DNA of 40,255 nt. Origin: Deltaproteobacteria bacterium. GTDB taxonomy: Bacteria > Myxococcota > Myxococcia > Myxococcales > 40CM-4-68-19. Position numbers and translations under genes: made by a program. Location: assembly GCA_005879805.1 (NCBI GenBank), contig VBKL01000110.1:1-40255 (forward strand). Reading direction: 5' to 3'. The notes below the pieces were generated by a model. The model ran no database searches. It saw only the letters and a program-made list of their open reading frames with translations, and had not been told where the DNA came from. Shown here piece by piece: positions 1-7,823 of the stretch. Within the stretch, counting starts at the first letter, position 1. Each line of letters starts with the position of its first letter.

Positions 1-217
1 CGGTACCGGGCAGATAGGACCAGTGGAAGCCGACGAGCTTGGTCAGGGCGAGCGCCATCGCGCCGTCGAGGATCCAGTCGGCCGGCGAAGCGAATCCCTC
101 ACCGAAGAGCGGAAAAAGGACGATCTGCAGGGCGTCGGCGGTCGCCGCGAGCCCACGGGCGAGGAGAACGCGGCGGCGAGAGAGCGCTGACTTCCCGGGT
201 ACTGGCTGCTCGCTCAA
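1..217 (-). CDS. Partial hypothetical membrane protein (runs off the left edge)
   Basis: The minus strand is open from a TTG at 217 to the edge of the window, giving about 72 residues with no stop. It begins SEQPVPGKSALSRRR, a basic stretch, and then becomes hydrophobic (VLLARGLAATADALQIVLF, later ILDGAMALALTKLVGF), which suggests at least one or two membrane segments near the N-terminus. It starts 5 bases after the thioredoxin stop and is probably cotranscribed with it. I do not recognise a named family. Similar arginine-led membrane proteins occur in myxobacteria, but that is recollection and not a search. The TTG start is the only plausible one close to the thioredoxin stop. Confidence 0.55.
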   Translation of the reverse strand, partial: MSEQPVPGKSALSRRRVLLARGLAATADALQIVLFPLFGEGFASPADWILDGAMALALTKLVGFHWSYLPGT

Positions 218-222
218 TGCGG

Positions 223-573
223 TTATGCGGCTCCGTTCGTCTCCAAGTGCTTCTTCACCACCGCGTCGAGCTTCGCCTTCGAGTGGTTGCTGCCGACCAG
301 TTCCTCGGCAACCTGGCCGTTCTTGAAGAGCAAGAGCCGCGGGATGGAGACGATGCCGTATTTCTGCGGGACGTTCTGCTGGGCGTCGACGTCGAGCTTC
401 CCGACCTTCAGCTTGCCCTTGTACTCCTTGGCCAGCTGATCGACGGTCGGCGCCAGGGCCTTGCAGGGACCGCACCAGGCGGCCCAGAAGTCGACCAGGA
501 CCGGTACCTGGGAGCCGAGCACCTCGGCCTGGAAGTTGTCATCGGTGAACGTCGCAACGTCGTTCGAGGCCAT
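223..573 (-). CDS. trxA: Thioredoxin
   Basis: A 116-residue cytoplasmic thioredoxin, the usual size of the family. The redox motif WCGPC lies at residues 33-37 after the expected beta strand (VPVLVDFWA), and the cis-proline segment reads SIPRLLLF, with Arg where Thr is usual. It reduces protein disulfides and is itself reduced by thioredoxin reductase, which is not in this window. A GGAGG ribosome site sits about 6 bases before the ATG, supporting this start. It is divergent from the heme operon across a 218-base spacer that carries a perfect inverted repeat. Confidence 0.95.
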   Translation of the reverse strand: MASNDVATFTDDNFQAEVLGSQVPVLVDFWAAWCGPCKALAPTVDQLAKEYKGKLKVGKLDVDAQQNVPQKYGIVSIPRLLLFKNGQVAEELVGSNHSKAKLDAVVKKHLETNGAA

Positions 574-654
574 TCAGTTCCTCCGTAAAGCTGCGCAGGC
601 GGAGCGCGGAATGTGTCCGGCCACCCCGAGCATGGTAACGTCGGAGGAGCCTTG

Positions 655-687
655 CAGCGGTTGCAGATCAAGATGCCGCAACCGCTG
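655..687. promoter_or_regulatory. Perfect 10-bp inverted repeat between trxA and hemX
   Basis: CAGCGGTTGC (655-664) and GCAACCGCTG (678-687) are exact reverse complements separated by 13 bases. The element lies in the divergent spacer between thioredoxin and the heme operon, about 100 bases before the hemX-like start. There is no T-run on either side, so it is not a classical terminator. It may be an operator for a dimeric regulator or an RNA hairpin in a leader. The rest of the 574-791 spacer shows no other clear signal. Confidence 0.5.
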
Positions 688-791
688 GGCGGATGCAGCA
701 TGCCCTACCTCTCCCTACCCGCGAGCCGCCCGGACGACGACCGCTCGGAATGCTGGCGGCGCGGCGTCCGCTCTGCAACCAATCGGAAGCG

Positions 792-1673
792 ATGACGACT
801 GCTCTCGTACACATTGCTCTCAGCGCCTATGTGGCCGCCGCCGTTTTCTTCCTGGTGTGGCTGGTCCGTCCCCAGCGCCCGGCCGCCCCGGACGCGACAT
901 CGCGGCTCGTCTCGGCAGGGCGCGCGATGCTGCTCGTCGGCGTGGTGCTCCACCTCGCCTCGTTCGCGGCTGCCCGTGCGCAGGGCGGAATCGCCACCGC
1001 GGGCCTGGGGGGGGACGAGTGGAGGGGCGGGCAGCTCTTCAGCCTCCTCGCCGCCGTCACCGTCGCCGGTTACCTGATCCTCGACTTCCGCTACAAGCTG
1101 CCGGTCGCGGGAGCGTTCGTGGCGCCGTTCACCGTGGCCGTCATGGTCCCCGCCCACCTCGTCCAGACCGGCGCCAGACAGTTCGCGCCTTCGCTCACGC
1201 ACTCCGCGGCGCTCGCGCTCCACGTCGGCGCGGCCGCGCTAGGGAGCGCCGCCCTCGGTCTCGCCTTCGCGCTCTCGCTCCTCTATCTGCTCGGCGAAAA
1301 GCAGATCAAGAACAAGCATCCGGGGCGGCTCTTCTCGCGCCTGCCCTCGCTCGATCTCATCGACCGGGCCGGGTGGCGGCTCTCCGTCTGGGGTTTCGCG
1401 TTCCTCTCCATCGCCATCGCAACCGGCTCCCTCGTCTCCAAGGAGTCGACGGGAGCGAGCTTTCCTTTGCAACCGAAGGAAGGGTTCGCGGTGCTCGCCT
1501 GGGCGCTGCTCGCCGCCCTCATCCAGGCCCGCCTCGTCGCCGGGTGGCGCGGACGGCGGGTGGCGCTTCTCGTCGTCGCCGGGTTTCTCCTTCTCGTCGG
1601 AACCTACGCCGGACTCTTCGCTGCTCCTCCGCAAGCGTCGACCCTGAGCATGCTCGTTCCGGGGGGAGGGTGA
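792..1673 (+). CDS. HemX/CcsA-type cytochrome c assembly membrane protein
   Basis: A 293-residue polytopic membrane protein with about eight hydrophobic segments, starting MTTALVHIALSAYVAAAVFF and ending near LLVGTYAGLFAAPP. Size and gene order (directly before hemA) match the HemX/CcsA/ResC-like family, which handles heme or cytochrome c assembly, or modulates glutamyl-tRNA reductase in Bacillus. I infer the family from context and the helix pattern; a WWD-type heme motif is not obvious. The ATG at 792 was chosen over an upstream ATG because the upstream part is arginine/proline-rich and non-hydrophobic. The stop is two bases before the hemA GTG, so translation is probably coupled. Confidence 0.75.
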   Translation: MTTALVHIALSAYVAAAVFFLVWLVRPQRPAAPDATSRLVSAGRAMLLVGVVLHLASFAAARAQGGIATAGLGGDEWRGGQLFSLLAAVTVAGYLILDFRYKLPVAGAFVAPFTVAVMVPAHLVQTGARQFAPSLTHSAALALHVGAAALGSAALGLAFALSLLYLLGEKQIKNKHPGRLFSRLPSLDLIDRAGWRLSVWGFAFLSIAIATGSLVSKESTGASFPLQPKEGFAVLAWALLAALIQARLVAGWRGRRVALLVVAGFLLLVGTYAGLFAAPPQASTLSMLVPGGG

Positions 1674-1674
1674 G

Positions 1675-3000
1675 GTGGCCTCCCCGGTGCTCCTCTGCGT
1701 CGGGCTGTCTCATCGCGAGGTGCCCATCGCGGTGCGCGAACAGGTGGCCGTCTCCGCGGACGACCTGCCGGAGAAGCTGCGCCGGCTGAAGGCGATTCCC
1801 GGCGTGCGTGAAGCGTTCCTCGTCTCCACCTGCAACCGCCTGGAGATCTTCTCGGTCGCCGATTCGCGCACCGTCGCGGACGATCTGCTCCGCGAGGTGG
1901 GACCCGCCGGCGCGCCGCACGCGGTGGTGCGCAGCGACGACGACGCGCTCACGCACCTCTTCCGGGTGGCGGCGAGCCTCGACTCGATGGTGGTGGGCGA
2001 GGCCCAGATCCTCGGCCAGATCAAGGACGCCCACGAGACGGCGAAGCTACACGGCGCGGCCGGCGCCTACTTCGCGCGCCTGATGGCGAAGGCCCAGTCG
2101 GCGGCGAAGCGCGTCCGCACCGAGACGCAGATCGCGCGCGGCGCGGTGTCGGTGGCGAGCGTCGCCGTCCAGCTCGCCCGCAAGGTGCTCGGCAACCTCG
2201 CAGGCCGCACCGTTCTCCTCGTCGGAGCTGGGGAGATGGCGCAGCTCGCTGCCCGGGAGCTCCACCAGAGCTCGGCGAGCGAGCTCCTCGTCGCCAATCG
2301 CAGCTCGGCGCGGGCGGAGGAGATCGCGCGCGAGGTCGCAGGCGTCGCGGTGAACCTGGCCGAGCTTCCCGCCCTGCTCGAGCGGGCCGACGTCGTGCTC
2401 TGCTCCACCGGGGCGCGGGAGCCCGTCGTGACGCACGAGATGATGGTCCGCGCGCTCAAGGCGCGGCGCTACCGTCCCGCCTTCCTCATCGACCTGGCGC
2501 TGCCTCGCAACGTCGAGCCGTCGGTGAACGAGCTCGAGAACGTCTACGTCTACGACATGGACGATCTCGAGCGCGTTGCCGCCGGCAACCGGGAGCTGCG
2601 CGAGCAGGAAGTCGCGCGCGCCGAGGAGATCGTCCGGGAGGAGCTCGCCGCCCTGCGCAAGGCGGACCGCGAGCGGTCGGCGGTTCCGGTCCTCGCCCGG
2701 CTGCGCGAGCATGCGCACGGAGTCGCGAAGAGCGAGGTGGAACGGACCCTCGCCCAGCTCGCCGCCCTCGACGAGAAGCAGAAGAAGGCCGTGCAAGCGA
2801 TGGCTTCCGCGATCGTCAACAAGCTGTTGCACGGCCCCACCTCGCGGTTGCGCGAAGAGCAGGGTGGCCCGCTCGCGGAAGCGGCTGCCGAGCTGTTCGG
2901 CCTGGCCGAGGGCCCCGGCGCGGACCCCGTCGCGAACCCCGTCGCGAACCCCCCCGAAGGCGAGGCCGCGGACGTCCTGCCCATCTCGGGTCGCAAGTGA
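1675..3000 (+). CDS. hemA: Glutamyl-tRNA reductase
   Basis: Reduces glutamyl-tRNA to glutamate-1-semialdehyde, the first step of C5 heme biosynthesis. The 441-residue protein shows the GLSHREVPI start motif (residues 10-18), the catalytic cysteine in STCNR (Cys53), the SMVVGEAQILGQIK substrate motif (about 105-118), an NADPH-binding VGAGEMA glycine loop (about 184) and a C-terminal helical dimerisation domain. The start is a GTG preceded by GGGGGGAGGG. The C-terminal tail contains a tandem repeat encoding PVANPVANP around 2928-2953, probably a harmless expansion of a disordered tail. The last bases overlap the hemC start. Confidence 0.97.
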   Translation: MASPVLLCVGLSHREVPIAVREQVAVSADDLPEKLRRLKAIPGVREAFLVSTCNRLEIFSVADSRTVADDLLREVGPAGAPHAVVRSDDDALTHLFRVAASLDSMVVGEAQILGQIKDAHETAKLHGAAGAYFARLMAKAQSAAKRVRTETQIARGAVSVASVAVQLARKVLGNLAGRTVLLVGAGEMAQLAARELHQSSASELLVANRSSARAEEIAREVAGVAVNLAELPALLERADVVLCSTGAREPVVTHEMMVRALKARRYRPAFLIDLALPRNVEPSVNELENVYVYDMDDLERVAAGNRELREQEVARAEEIVREELAALRKADRERSAVPVLARLREHAHGVAKSEVERTLAQLAALDEKQKKAVQAMASAIVNKLLHGPTSRLREEQGGPLAEAAAELFGLAEGPGADPVANPVANPPEGEAADVLPISGRK

Positions 3001-3956
3001 CGGCGCTGCGCATCGGCACCCGCAAGAGTCCTCTCGCCCTCTGGCAGGCGGAGCGCGTCTCGTCGCTGCTCGCCGCTCGCGGCTATCAGATTCAGCTGGT
3101 GCGCATCCAGACCACCGGCGACAAGATCCTCGACCGTTCGCTCGCGGAGGTCGGCGGAAAGGGACTCTTCGTCAAGGAGCTGGAGGAAGCCCTCCACGAC
3201 GGGCGCACCGATCTCGCCGTCCACAGCGCGAAGGATGTGCCGTTCGCCATACCGGCGGGCTTCGGCCTCGTCTTTCCGGAGCGGGAGGATCCCCGGGACG
3301 CGCTGGTCGCGCCCCGCGCGAAGCGATTTGCCGATCTGCCTCGCGGCGCCCGCGTGGGAACGAGCTCGCTCCGCCGCGCCATGCAGCTTCTCGAGTCGCG
3401 ACCGGACCTGCTCATCGTTCCGGTGCGCGGAAATGTGCAGACGCGGCTCTCCAAAGCGGGGAACGAGAGAGGCAACCCCCAGGGATCGCTCGACGCGGTG
3501 GTGCTGGCGCTGGCCGGTCTGCGCCGCCTCGGCCTCGAGCAACACGTCACCGAGGTATTGCCGCTCGAGCTCTCCTTGCCCGCGGGCGGGCAGGGTGCGC
3601 TCGCCATCGAGACCGTGCGCGGGAGCGCCGCCGAAGCGGCTTGCGCTCCCCTCGAGGATGCGCAAACGGCGCGCTGCGTCCGCGCGGAGCGGGCCCTGCT
3701 CGCCCACCTCGCCGGGAGCTGCACGGTTCCGATCGCGGCCTACGCGGTGGTGGAAACGGACGGCTCCTTGCGCCTGCGCGCCGCGCTCGGCGGACCCGTC
3801 GACGGGAAGGTGAAGGTCCTGCGTGCGGAGGGAAGCGGCCGGGAGCCGGAAGCGCTCGGCGTGGCGGTCGCGGAGGACCTCCTCGGCAAAGGGGCGGCGG
3901 TGCTCCTCGAAGCGTCTCGTGCGCAAGCCGGCGGCCTGCCCGCGCCAAAGCGATGA
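2997..3956 (+). CDS. hemC: Porphobilinogen deaminase (hydroxymethylbilane synthase)
   Basis: Polymerises four porphobilinogens into hydroxymethylbilane using a covalent dipyrromethane cofactor. 319 residues, full length. Visible motifs are RIGTRKSPLALWQ at the N-terminus, the catalytic Asp in HSAKDVP (Asp80), RGNV near 144, and the cofactor-binding cysteine in GSCTVPIAAYA (Cys242; many homologues have GGC). After RGNVQTRL a few extra residues (AGNERGNPQGS) replace the usual short acidic turn. The GTG start overlaps the hemA stop (GTGA). The stop overlaps hemD, so the genes form one operon. Confidence 0.96.
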   Translation: MTALRIGTRKSPLALWQAERVSSLLAARGYQIQLVRIQTTGDKILDRSLAEVGGKGLFVKELEEALHDGRTDLAVHSAKDVPFAIPAGFGLVFPEREDPRDALVAPRAKRFADLPRGARVGTSSLRRAMQLLESRPDLLIVPVRGNVQTRLSKAGNERGNPQGSLDAVVLALAGLRRLGLEQHVTEVLPLELSLPAGGQGALAIETVRGSAAEAACAPLEDAQTARCVRAERALLAHLAGSCTVPIAAYAVVETDGSLRLRAALGGPVDGKVKVLRAEGSGREPEALGVAVAEDLLGKGAAVLLEASRAQAGGLPAPKR

Positions 3957-4735
3957 TCAGCCTTGCGGGAAGGCGGATCCTCGTCACCCGCGCCGCGGAA
4001 GAGCCAACCACGCTGGACGATCTACTGCGGGAGCGTGGCGCGGAGCCCGTCCGGCTCCCTTGCATCACCTTCGCTCCGCCCAGCGACCGATCGGCGCTCG
4101 ATGCCGCGCTCACCCGACTGCGCGCGGGAACCCGTCCGCACTTCGTGGCTCTCGCTTCCGCCCATGCGGGAGATCGGTTCGTCGCCGGGTTGCGCGAAGC
4201 GGGGCTGGACCCCGCCGCCGCCCTCGCGGGGGTTTCGATCCTCGCGGCGGGCACTGCGACCGTCCGTCACCTCGCGAACCTCGGCCTCGCCGCGCGCGCT
4301 CCGAAAGGAGCCGTCGGCGCCGAGGCAATGGTCGCAGCCTTTGCCGCCGAAGTCCGCGGCAAGGAGGTCCTGGTTCCACGAGCGGAAGAGGGCAACCCCG
4401 CGCTCATCGAGGGACTGTCGCGCGCAGGTGCGCGGATTGTCTGTGCAACGCTCTATCGGACGGTGCCGGCTTCGACAGCGGACGAGGCTGCGACGGCGCT
4501 CCTTCGCGCAGGCCGGATCGACGCCATTGCCTTCGCGAGCGGGAGCGCGGCCCGCGGATTCGCCTCGTTGTTCGGGGCACAAGCTGGAGCGCTTGCGGGA
4601 GCGACGCGCACCGTGTGCATGGGAGAAACCTGCGCCGCGGCCGCCCGGGTCGCCGGCCTGCGAGTCGATGCCGTAGCGGCTGGCGGATTTCCCGATCTCG
4701 TTCGATCGCTGGAATCGGTATTGAACGTTCCCTGA
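3953..4735 (+). CDS. hemD: Uroporphyrinogen-III synthase
   Basis: Closes and inverts ring D of hydroxymethylbilane to give uroporphyrinogen III. The 260-residue product has the two-domain HemD pattern: LAGRRILVTRAAEE at the N-terminus, HFVALASAHAG and the later IDAIAFASGSAARGF, both equivalents of the 'fTSxnav' segments, and a terminal GLRVDAVAAGGFPDLV. HemD sequences diverge widely, so position after hemC is strong support. The ATG overlaps the hemC stop as ATGA, which fixes the start. Confidence 0.9.
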   Translation: MISLAGRRILVTRAAEEPTTLDDLLRERGAEPVRLPCITFAPPSDRSALDAALTRLRAGTRPHFVALASAHAGDRFVAGLREAGLDPAAALAGVSILAAGTATVRHLANLGLAARAPKGAVGAEAMVAAFAAEVRGKEVLVPRAEEGNPALIEGLSRAGARIVCATLYRTVPASTADEAATALLRAGRIDAIAFASGSAARGFASLFGAQAGALAGATRTVCMGETCAAAARVAGLRVDAVAAGGFPDLVRSLESVLNVP

Positions 4736-4775
4736 GATGGCCAGCCGGGCTCCTGTGCGTTACCTTGGCGGCAAG

Positions 4776-5195
4776 ATGCCCGACCGGCCCAGTATACTTG
4801 TCGTCGAGGACGACGACGATTGCCGCATGGTGCTTGCCGATCTATTGGAAATGTCTGGGTATTCGGTCATTTCCTGCGGCGAGGCGCACCGGGCTGTGGA
4901 GCTCGCCAAACAGAACGCGCTCGCGCTCGTGCTGGTCGACTTCATGATGCCGGACGCGGATGGCGGCTGGCTCGTCCGCTCCCTGCGCGCGCAGGGCGGG
5001 TCGCTTGCCGAAGTGCCGGTGGTCCTCACCACCGGCTCGAGCGCGGGCCGCGAGATCGCCGAATCGCTCGGCGTCCGCTCTCTAGAGAAGCCGTTCGACA
5101 TGAACCGGCTCCTGGAGCTGGTTCGATCGCTCGCGCCTTCGCCGGAGGAGCGGGCTTCGCCTGCGACGGGCGGAGGCCGAAGGCCACAGCATTGA
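4776..5195 (+). CDS. Single-domain response regulator (receiver only)
   Basis: A 139-residue CheY-like receiver with no output domain. The acidic pocket EDDDD (Asp12/Asp13), the phospho-acceptor Asp55 in LVLVDFMMPD, the switch Thr around 85-86 (VVLTTGSS) and Lys105 in LEKPFD are all present. It should be phosphorylated by a histidine kinase encoded elsewhere. The ATG at 4776 (MPDRPSILVVEDD) places the first strand at the usual distance; an ATG at 4737 would add 13 residues. It follows hemD by 40 bases on the same strand. Its last codons lie inside a 20-base repeat also found at 40165. Confidence 0.85.
   Translation: MPDRPSILVVEDDDDCRMVLADLLEMSGYSVISCGEAHRAVELAKQNALALVLVDFMMPDADGGWLVRSLRAQGGSLAEVPVVLTTGSSAGREIAESLGVRSLEKPFDMNRLLELVRSLAPSPEERASPATGGGRRPQH
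5166..5185. repeat. Copy 1 of a 20-bp repeat with GGCC-GAA-GGCC hairpin
   Basis: The 20-mer acgggcggaggccgaaggcc is identical to 40165-40184. Similarity continues with AGCAT after a two-base mismatch. The core GGCC-GAA-GGCC can fold into a small hairpin. This copy encodes the C-terminus of the receiver protein. It resembles a short extragenic palindromic-type element, though two copies alone do not prove a family. Confidence 0.45.
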
Positions 5196-5197
5196 TC

Positions 5198-5680
5198 GTG
5201 AAGCGTCCGCTCGGCCTCGAAGCGATCATCGACTACAAGCTTACGAAAGCCGTCGTCGAGTTGATTCTCGGCCTGCTTCTCGTCATCGGTCTCGTGCGCG
5301 GTGCTGAAGCGATGTCCGCGACCTTCGCGCAGGTGATCCTCGATCACGCGAGCGGCGCCTGGGCGCTCCGCGTCGCGACCATCATCGTCCTCACCGGCAC
5401 TTCGGGACACGTGAAGATCGCCGCCGCCGTGGCCATCGCGGATTCGGTGCTCTCCGCCGTCGAGGGCCTCGCGCTGCGAGCCGGCCGGTGGTGGGCGCCC
5501 TGGCTGGTGGTCATCGCCACGGGCTCGCTCATTCCAGTCGAGATCTGGGAGATCATCCGCAAGCCGAAACCGGTGCGCGGAGCGATCCTGATCATCAACT
5601 GGGCGATCCTCGTCTACCTGCTGCGGATCGCGCTGCGCGAGCACCGCGAGCGCGTCGCCCATCAGGTGGCGCGCGAATAG
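5198..5680 (+). CDS. DUF2127 family membrane protein
   Basis: 160 residues opening KRPLGLEAIIDYKLTKAVVE, characteristic of DUF2127 membrane proteins, with about four hydrophobic segments (LILGLLLVIGLV, IIVLTGTSGHVKIAAAVAIA, PWLVVIATGSLIPVEIWEII, ILIINWAILVYLL). Function of the family is unknown. The start is taken as GTG 5198, with TTG 5192 (two codons earlier) an alternative; the ORF is open far upstream but only in a shadow frame of the receiver gene. Its 3' end overlaps the convergent sdhC-like gene by 19 bases. Confidence 0.75.
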   Translation: MKRPLGLEAIIDYKLTKAVVELILGLLLVIGLVRGAEAMSATFAQVILDHASGAWALRVATIIVLTGTSGHVKIAAAVAIADSVLSAVEGLALRAGRWWAPWLVVIATGSLIPVEIWEIIRKPKPVRGAILIINWAILVYLLRIALREHRERVAHQVARE

Positions 5681-6339
5681 AGCCCGTAGACCGCGCCCCA
5701 GCCGATCGCCAGCATGATCAGGAAGACGAGGATGGCGACTCGCTCGAGCCACCGGATCGCGCTCTTGCTGACGGCGATTCCCCATCCCATGGTGAAGAAC
5801 GACCAGACGCCGTTCGCCAGGTGGTAGGCGATGGCGAGGATGCCGAGGATGTAGACGAGCAGCGTCGGGGTGTAGAAGCGCATCTCGTGCGCGATGTCGG
5901 CGAACACCTCGGCGTGCCCCTCGAAGAATCGCGGCTGCGCCCAGGCGAGCCAGAGATGGGCGCCGAGGAAGGCGAGCAGTCCGACCGCCGAGGCCCGCTG
6001 GAGCCAGTAGCGGAGGCTGCCGAAGTACCGCGCGCTGCTACCGCGCGTGCGGAACATGCGGACGATCCCCCAGACGGTGTGCCAGAGAAGGGGGACGAGC
6101 ACGACGGTCATGGTGAGCGCGGTGCTGGCGGCGCTCGAATGGCCGGTGACCGCGGTCTGCCATGCTTGCGCGCCGTTGTAGGCGGCGAGGTTGTTCCAGA
6201 GGTGGTTCGCGGTCCACACCCCGAGGGGCAAGAGGGCGAAGAGCGATCCGAGCCGTGAGACGACGAAAGTCCGCGCCACCTCTCGCGCCGCCGGAGGCGC
6301 GCTGCGGTCGGGCTGATCGGAAGTGAGAGGCAACGCCAC
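5662..6339 (-). CDS. sdhC: Succinate dehydrogenase cytochrome b558-type subunit
   Basis: 225 residues with five clear transmembrane helices and the b558-family arrangement: SLFALLPLGVWTANHLWNN, LVPLLWHTVWGI, LAFLGAHLWLAW, ILAIAYHLANGVWSFFTMGW. Histidines in HLWNN, HTVWG, HLWLA and YHLANG are candidates for diheme ligation. This subunit anchors succinate dehydrogenase or fumarate reductase in the inner membrane and passes electrons to or from quinone. A GTG start with AAGGAGG about 8 bases upstream is convincing. No sdhA or sdhB lies next to it: downstream is the convergent DUF2127 gene. It is an orphan in this window. Confidence 0.85.
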   Translation of the reverse strand: MALPLTSDQPDRSAPPAAREVARTFVVSRLGSLFALLPLGVWTANHLWNNLAAYNGAQAWQTAVTGHSSAASTALTMTVVLVPLLWHTVWGIVRMFRTRGSSARYFGSLRYWLQRASAVGLLAFLGAHLWLAWAQPRFFEGHAEVFADIAHEMRFYTPTLLVYILGILAIAYHLANGVWSFFTMGWGIAVSKSAIRWLERVAILVFLIMLAIGWGAVYGLYSRAT

Positions 6340-6378
6340 CGTGCATCCTCCTTGCGTGCTCGGGGAAAGGAAGGACCT

Positions 6379-6942
6379 TCAGGGGAGGATTACATTGGCC
6401 ATCGAGGCGCAGAACTTGCTCTTGAAATTGCCGAAGAATTCGTGCGCGAGCTGATCGGAGCCCAGGATGGCGACGTCGAAGCTTCCCTTGGCCTCGCCGC
6501 CATTGCCCGAGTTGAGCTGGGAGACGCTCATGATTCCCTGCTGGGTGAGTGCGGGGAATCCGATCGCCGAGTTGGTCGTCCCCCCGTCGGGGAGAGGCAG
6601 GTCGACGACGATCTCCGCGTTGGCATTGTTCACGCCCGGCGCGAACGAACCGAGGCTCTCCTGCGGGATGAAGAGGAGCAGCGTCGTCGCCACCCCGTAG
6701 GAGGTGCGGAAGAAATCCGGATGTTGCGCCAGTTTGTCGCAGAGTCCCGGCGTGTCGCTGAGGAGAATTACCGACATCGGTATCTTGGTGTTCTGGCCGG
6801 TGTCCACCTGGGCATTGCCGTGGATGGCGCTCCGCACCTCGGGGATGATGGCGCCCGTGAAGGCGCCGTAGACGATGCTGTCGGGAGGGCCGCATCCGCA
6901 CATCGCGACCGCGAGCGTGAGGAGGATTGTGGCGACGCGCAT
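6379..6942 (-). CDS. Hypothetical lipoprotein
   Basis: 187 residues starting MRVATILLTLAVAMCGCGPPDS, a short signal peptide ending in two cysteines; the second (Cys17, after MCG) best fits a lipobox. The mature part is neutral and contains long segments such as VATTLLLFIPQESLGSFAPG, giving an expected periplasmic or outer-membrane lipoprotein. I recognise no domain. Its start codon lies on top of the broken 5' end of holB on the other strand, so its promoter region is also interrupted by that junction. Confidence 0.55.
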   Translation of the reverse strand: MRVATILLTLAVAMCGCGPPDSIVYGAFTGAIIPEVRSAIHGNAQVDTGQNTKIPMSVILLSDTPGLCDKLAQHPDFFRTSYGVATTLLLFIPQESLGSFAPGVNNANAEIVVDLPLPDGGTTNSAIGFPALTQQGIMSVSQLNSGNGGEAKGSFDVAILGSDQLAHEFFGNFKSKFCASMANVILP

Positions 6943-7823
6943 GTGCTGTCCAGGCCCCCGAAGAGCGCCGGCCTTGCGGCGTCTGTCCCGGGTGCTCCGC
7001 CATCCGGCGCGGCGTGCATCCCGACGTCACCTGGGTCCTGCCGCAGGCGGAGGCCGTCGCCCGGGGGCTCGTGTCCCGGGGCGATCTGGAGGCCGCGCCC
7101 TCGCGAGAGATCCGCGTCGACGAGGTGCGGGCCCTTTCCCGCCGGCTCTCCCTCGCCCCCGCCATCGGCCGGCGCAAGGTGGCCATCGTGACGCCGGCGG
7201 AAGCGCTCAACGAGCGGGCCCAGAACACGCTCCTCAAGACCCTGGAGGAGCCTGCCGCCGTCACGACCTTCGTCCTCGTCTCCTCGGAGCCCGATTCCCT
7301 CCTCGCCACGGTCCGATCGCGCTGCCTCCGGGTCCAGCTGACTCCGCTTCGCGCGGAGATCATCGAAGCGCTGCTCGTCGAGCGGGGCGTTCCCGCGGCC
7401 GAGGCGAAGCAGAGGGCGGCCCGGGCGGGCGGATCGCTCGGCCGCGGTCTGGCGCTGGATGCGGAGGAGCTGACGCGGCGGGAAGGTCTCGTGCGCGAGC
7501 TGGAAAGGGCGGCTTCCGCTCCCGACGAGCGCCAGGCGCTCGATCTGGCGGAGGCGCACGGCGAGCGCGAGGCGGCGCACGAGGTCGCTGGCATCGCCCA
7601 GCAGTGGACCCGCGATCTGCTCGTCTGCCAGGCGGGAGGAGCCGTCGACGCGAACGAGCTGGGAGAGCTCGCCCAGAAGGTCGCCTCCCAGAACCCGCCC
7701 GGCCGGCTCCTCGAACAGGCGGCAGCCTGCGCAGACGCGCTCGAAGCGCTGGACCAGAATGGCAACGGGCGGCTGCAGCTCGAGCGGCTCCTCTTGCGGA
7801 TGCGGGAGATGCGACGTGGCTGA
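6927..7823 (+). pseudogene. holB: DNA polymerase III delta-prime subunit, 5' truncated
   Basis: The reading frame encodes the zinc-module part of HolB (CGVCPGC with Cys17/20/23, then RRGVHPDVTWVLP), the AAA+ segment AEALNERAQNTLLKTLEEP, the sensor region FVLVSSEPDSLLATVRSRC and the C-terminal collar domain. The first 60 or so residues of the family, with the Walker A phosphate loop, are absent: an in-frame TGA lies at 6918, and upstream sequence is the divergent lipoprotein gene. The only start in frame is TTG 6927. HolB loads the sliding clamp together with HolA and DnaX and is normally essential, so this is either a misjoined assembly or a dead copy. It overlaps holA by 8 bases. Confidence 0.85.

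Noticed and set aside
461-1789. 442-codon plus-strand frame over the heme operon start
   Set aside because: Arginine/proline/alanine-rich shadow of the hemX-like gene in another frame, common in GC-rich DNA. The hemX-like frame has coherent membrane helices.
2925-2955. Tandem PVANPVANP repeat at the hemA C-terminus
   Set aside because: A 15-base duplication in a disordered tail. Not likely to be functional or mobile.
2576-3952. Long plus-strand frame before hemD
   Set aside because: Shadow of hemA and hemC. Only its last 260 codons (from 3953) are real, as hemD.
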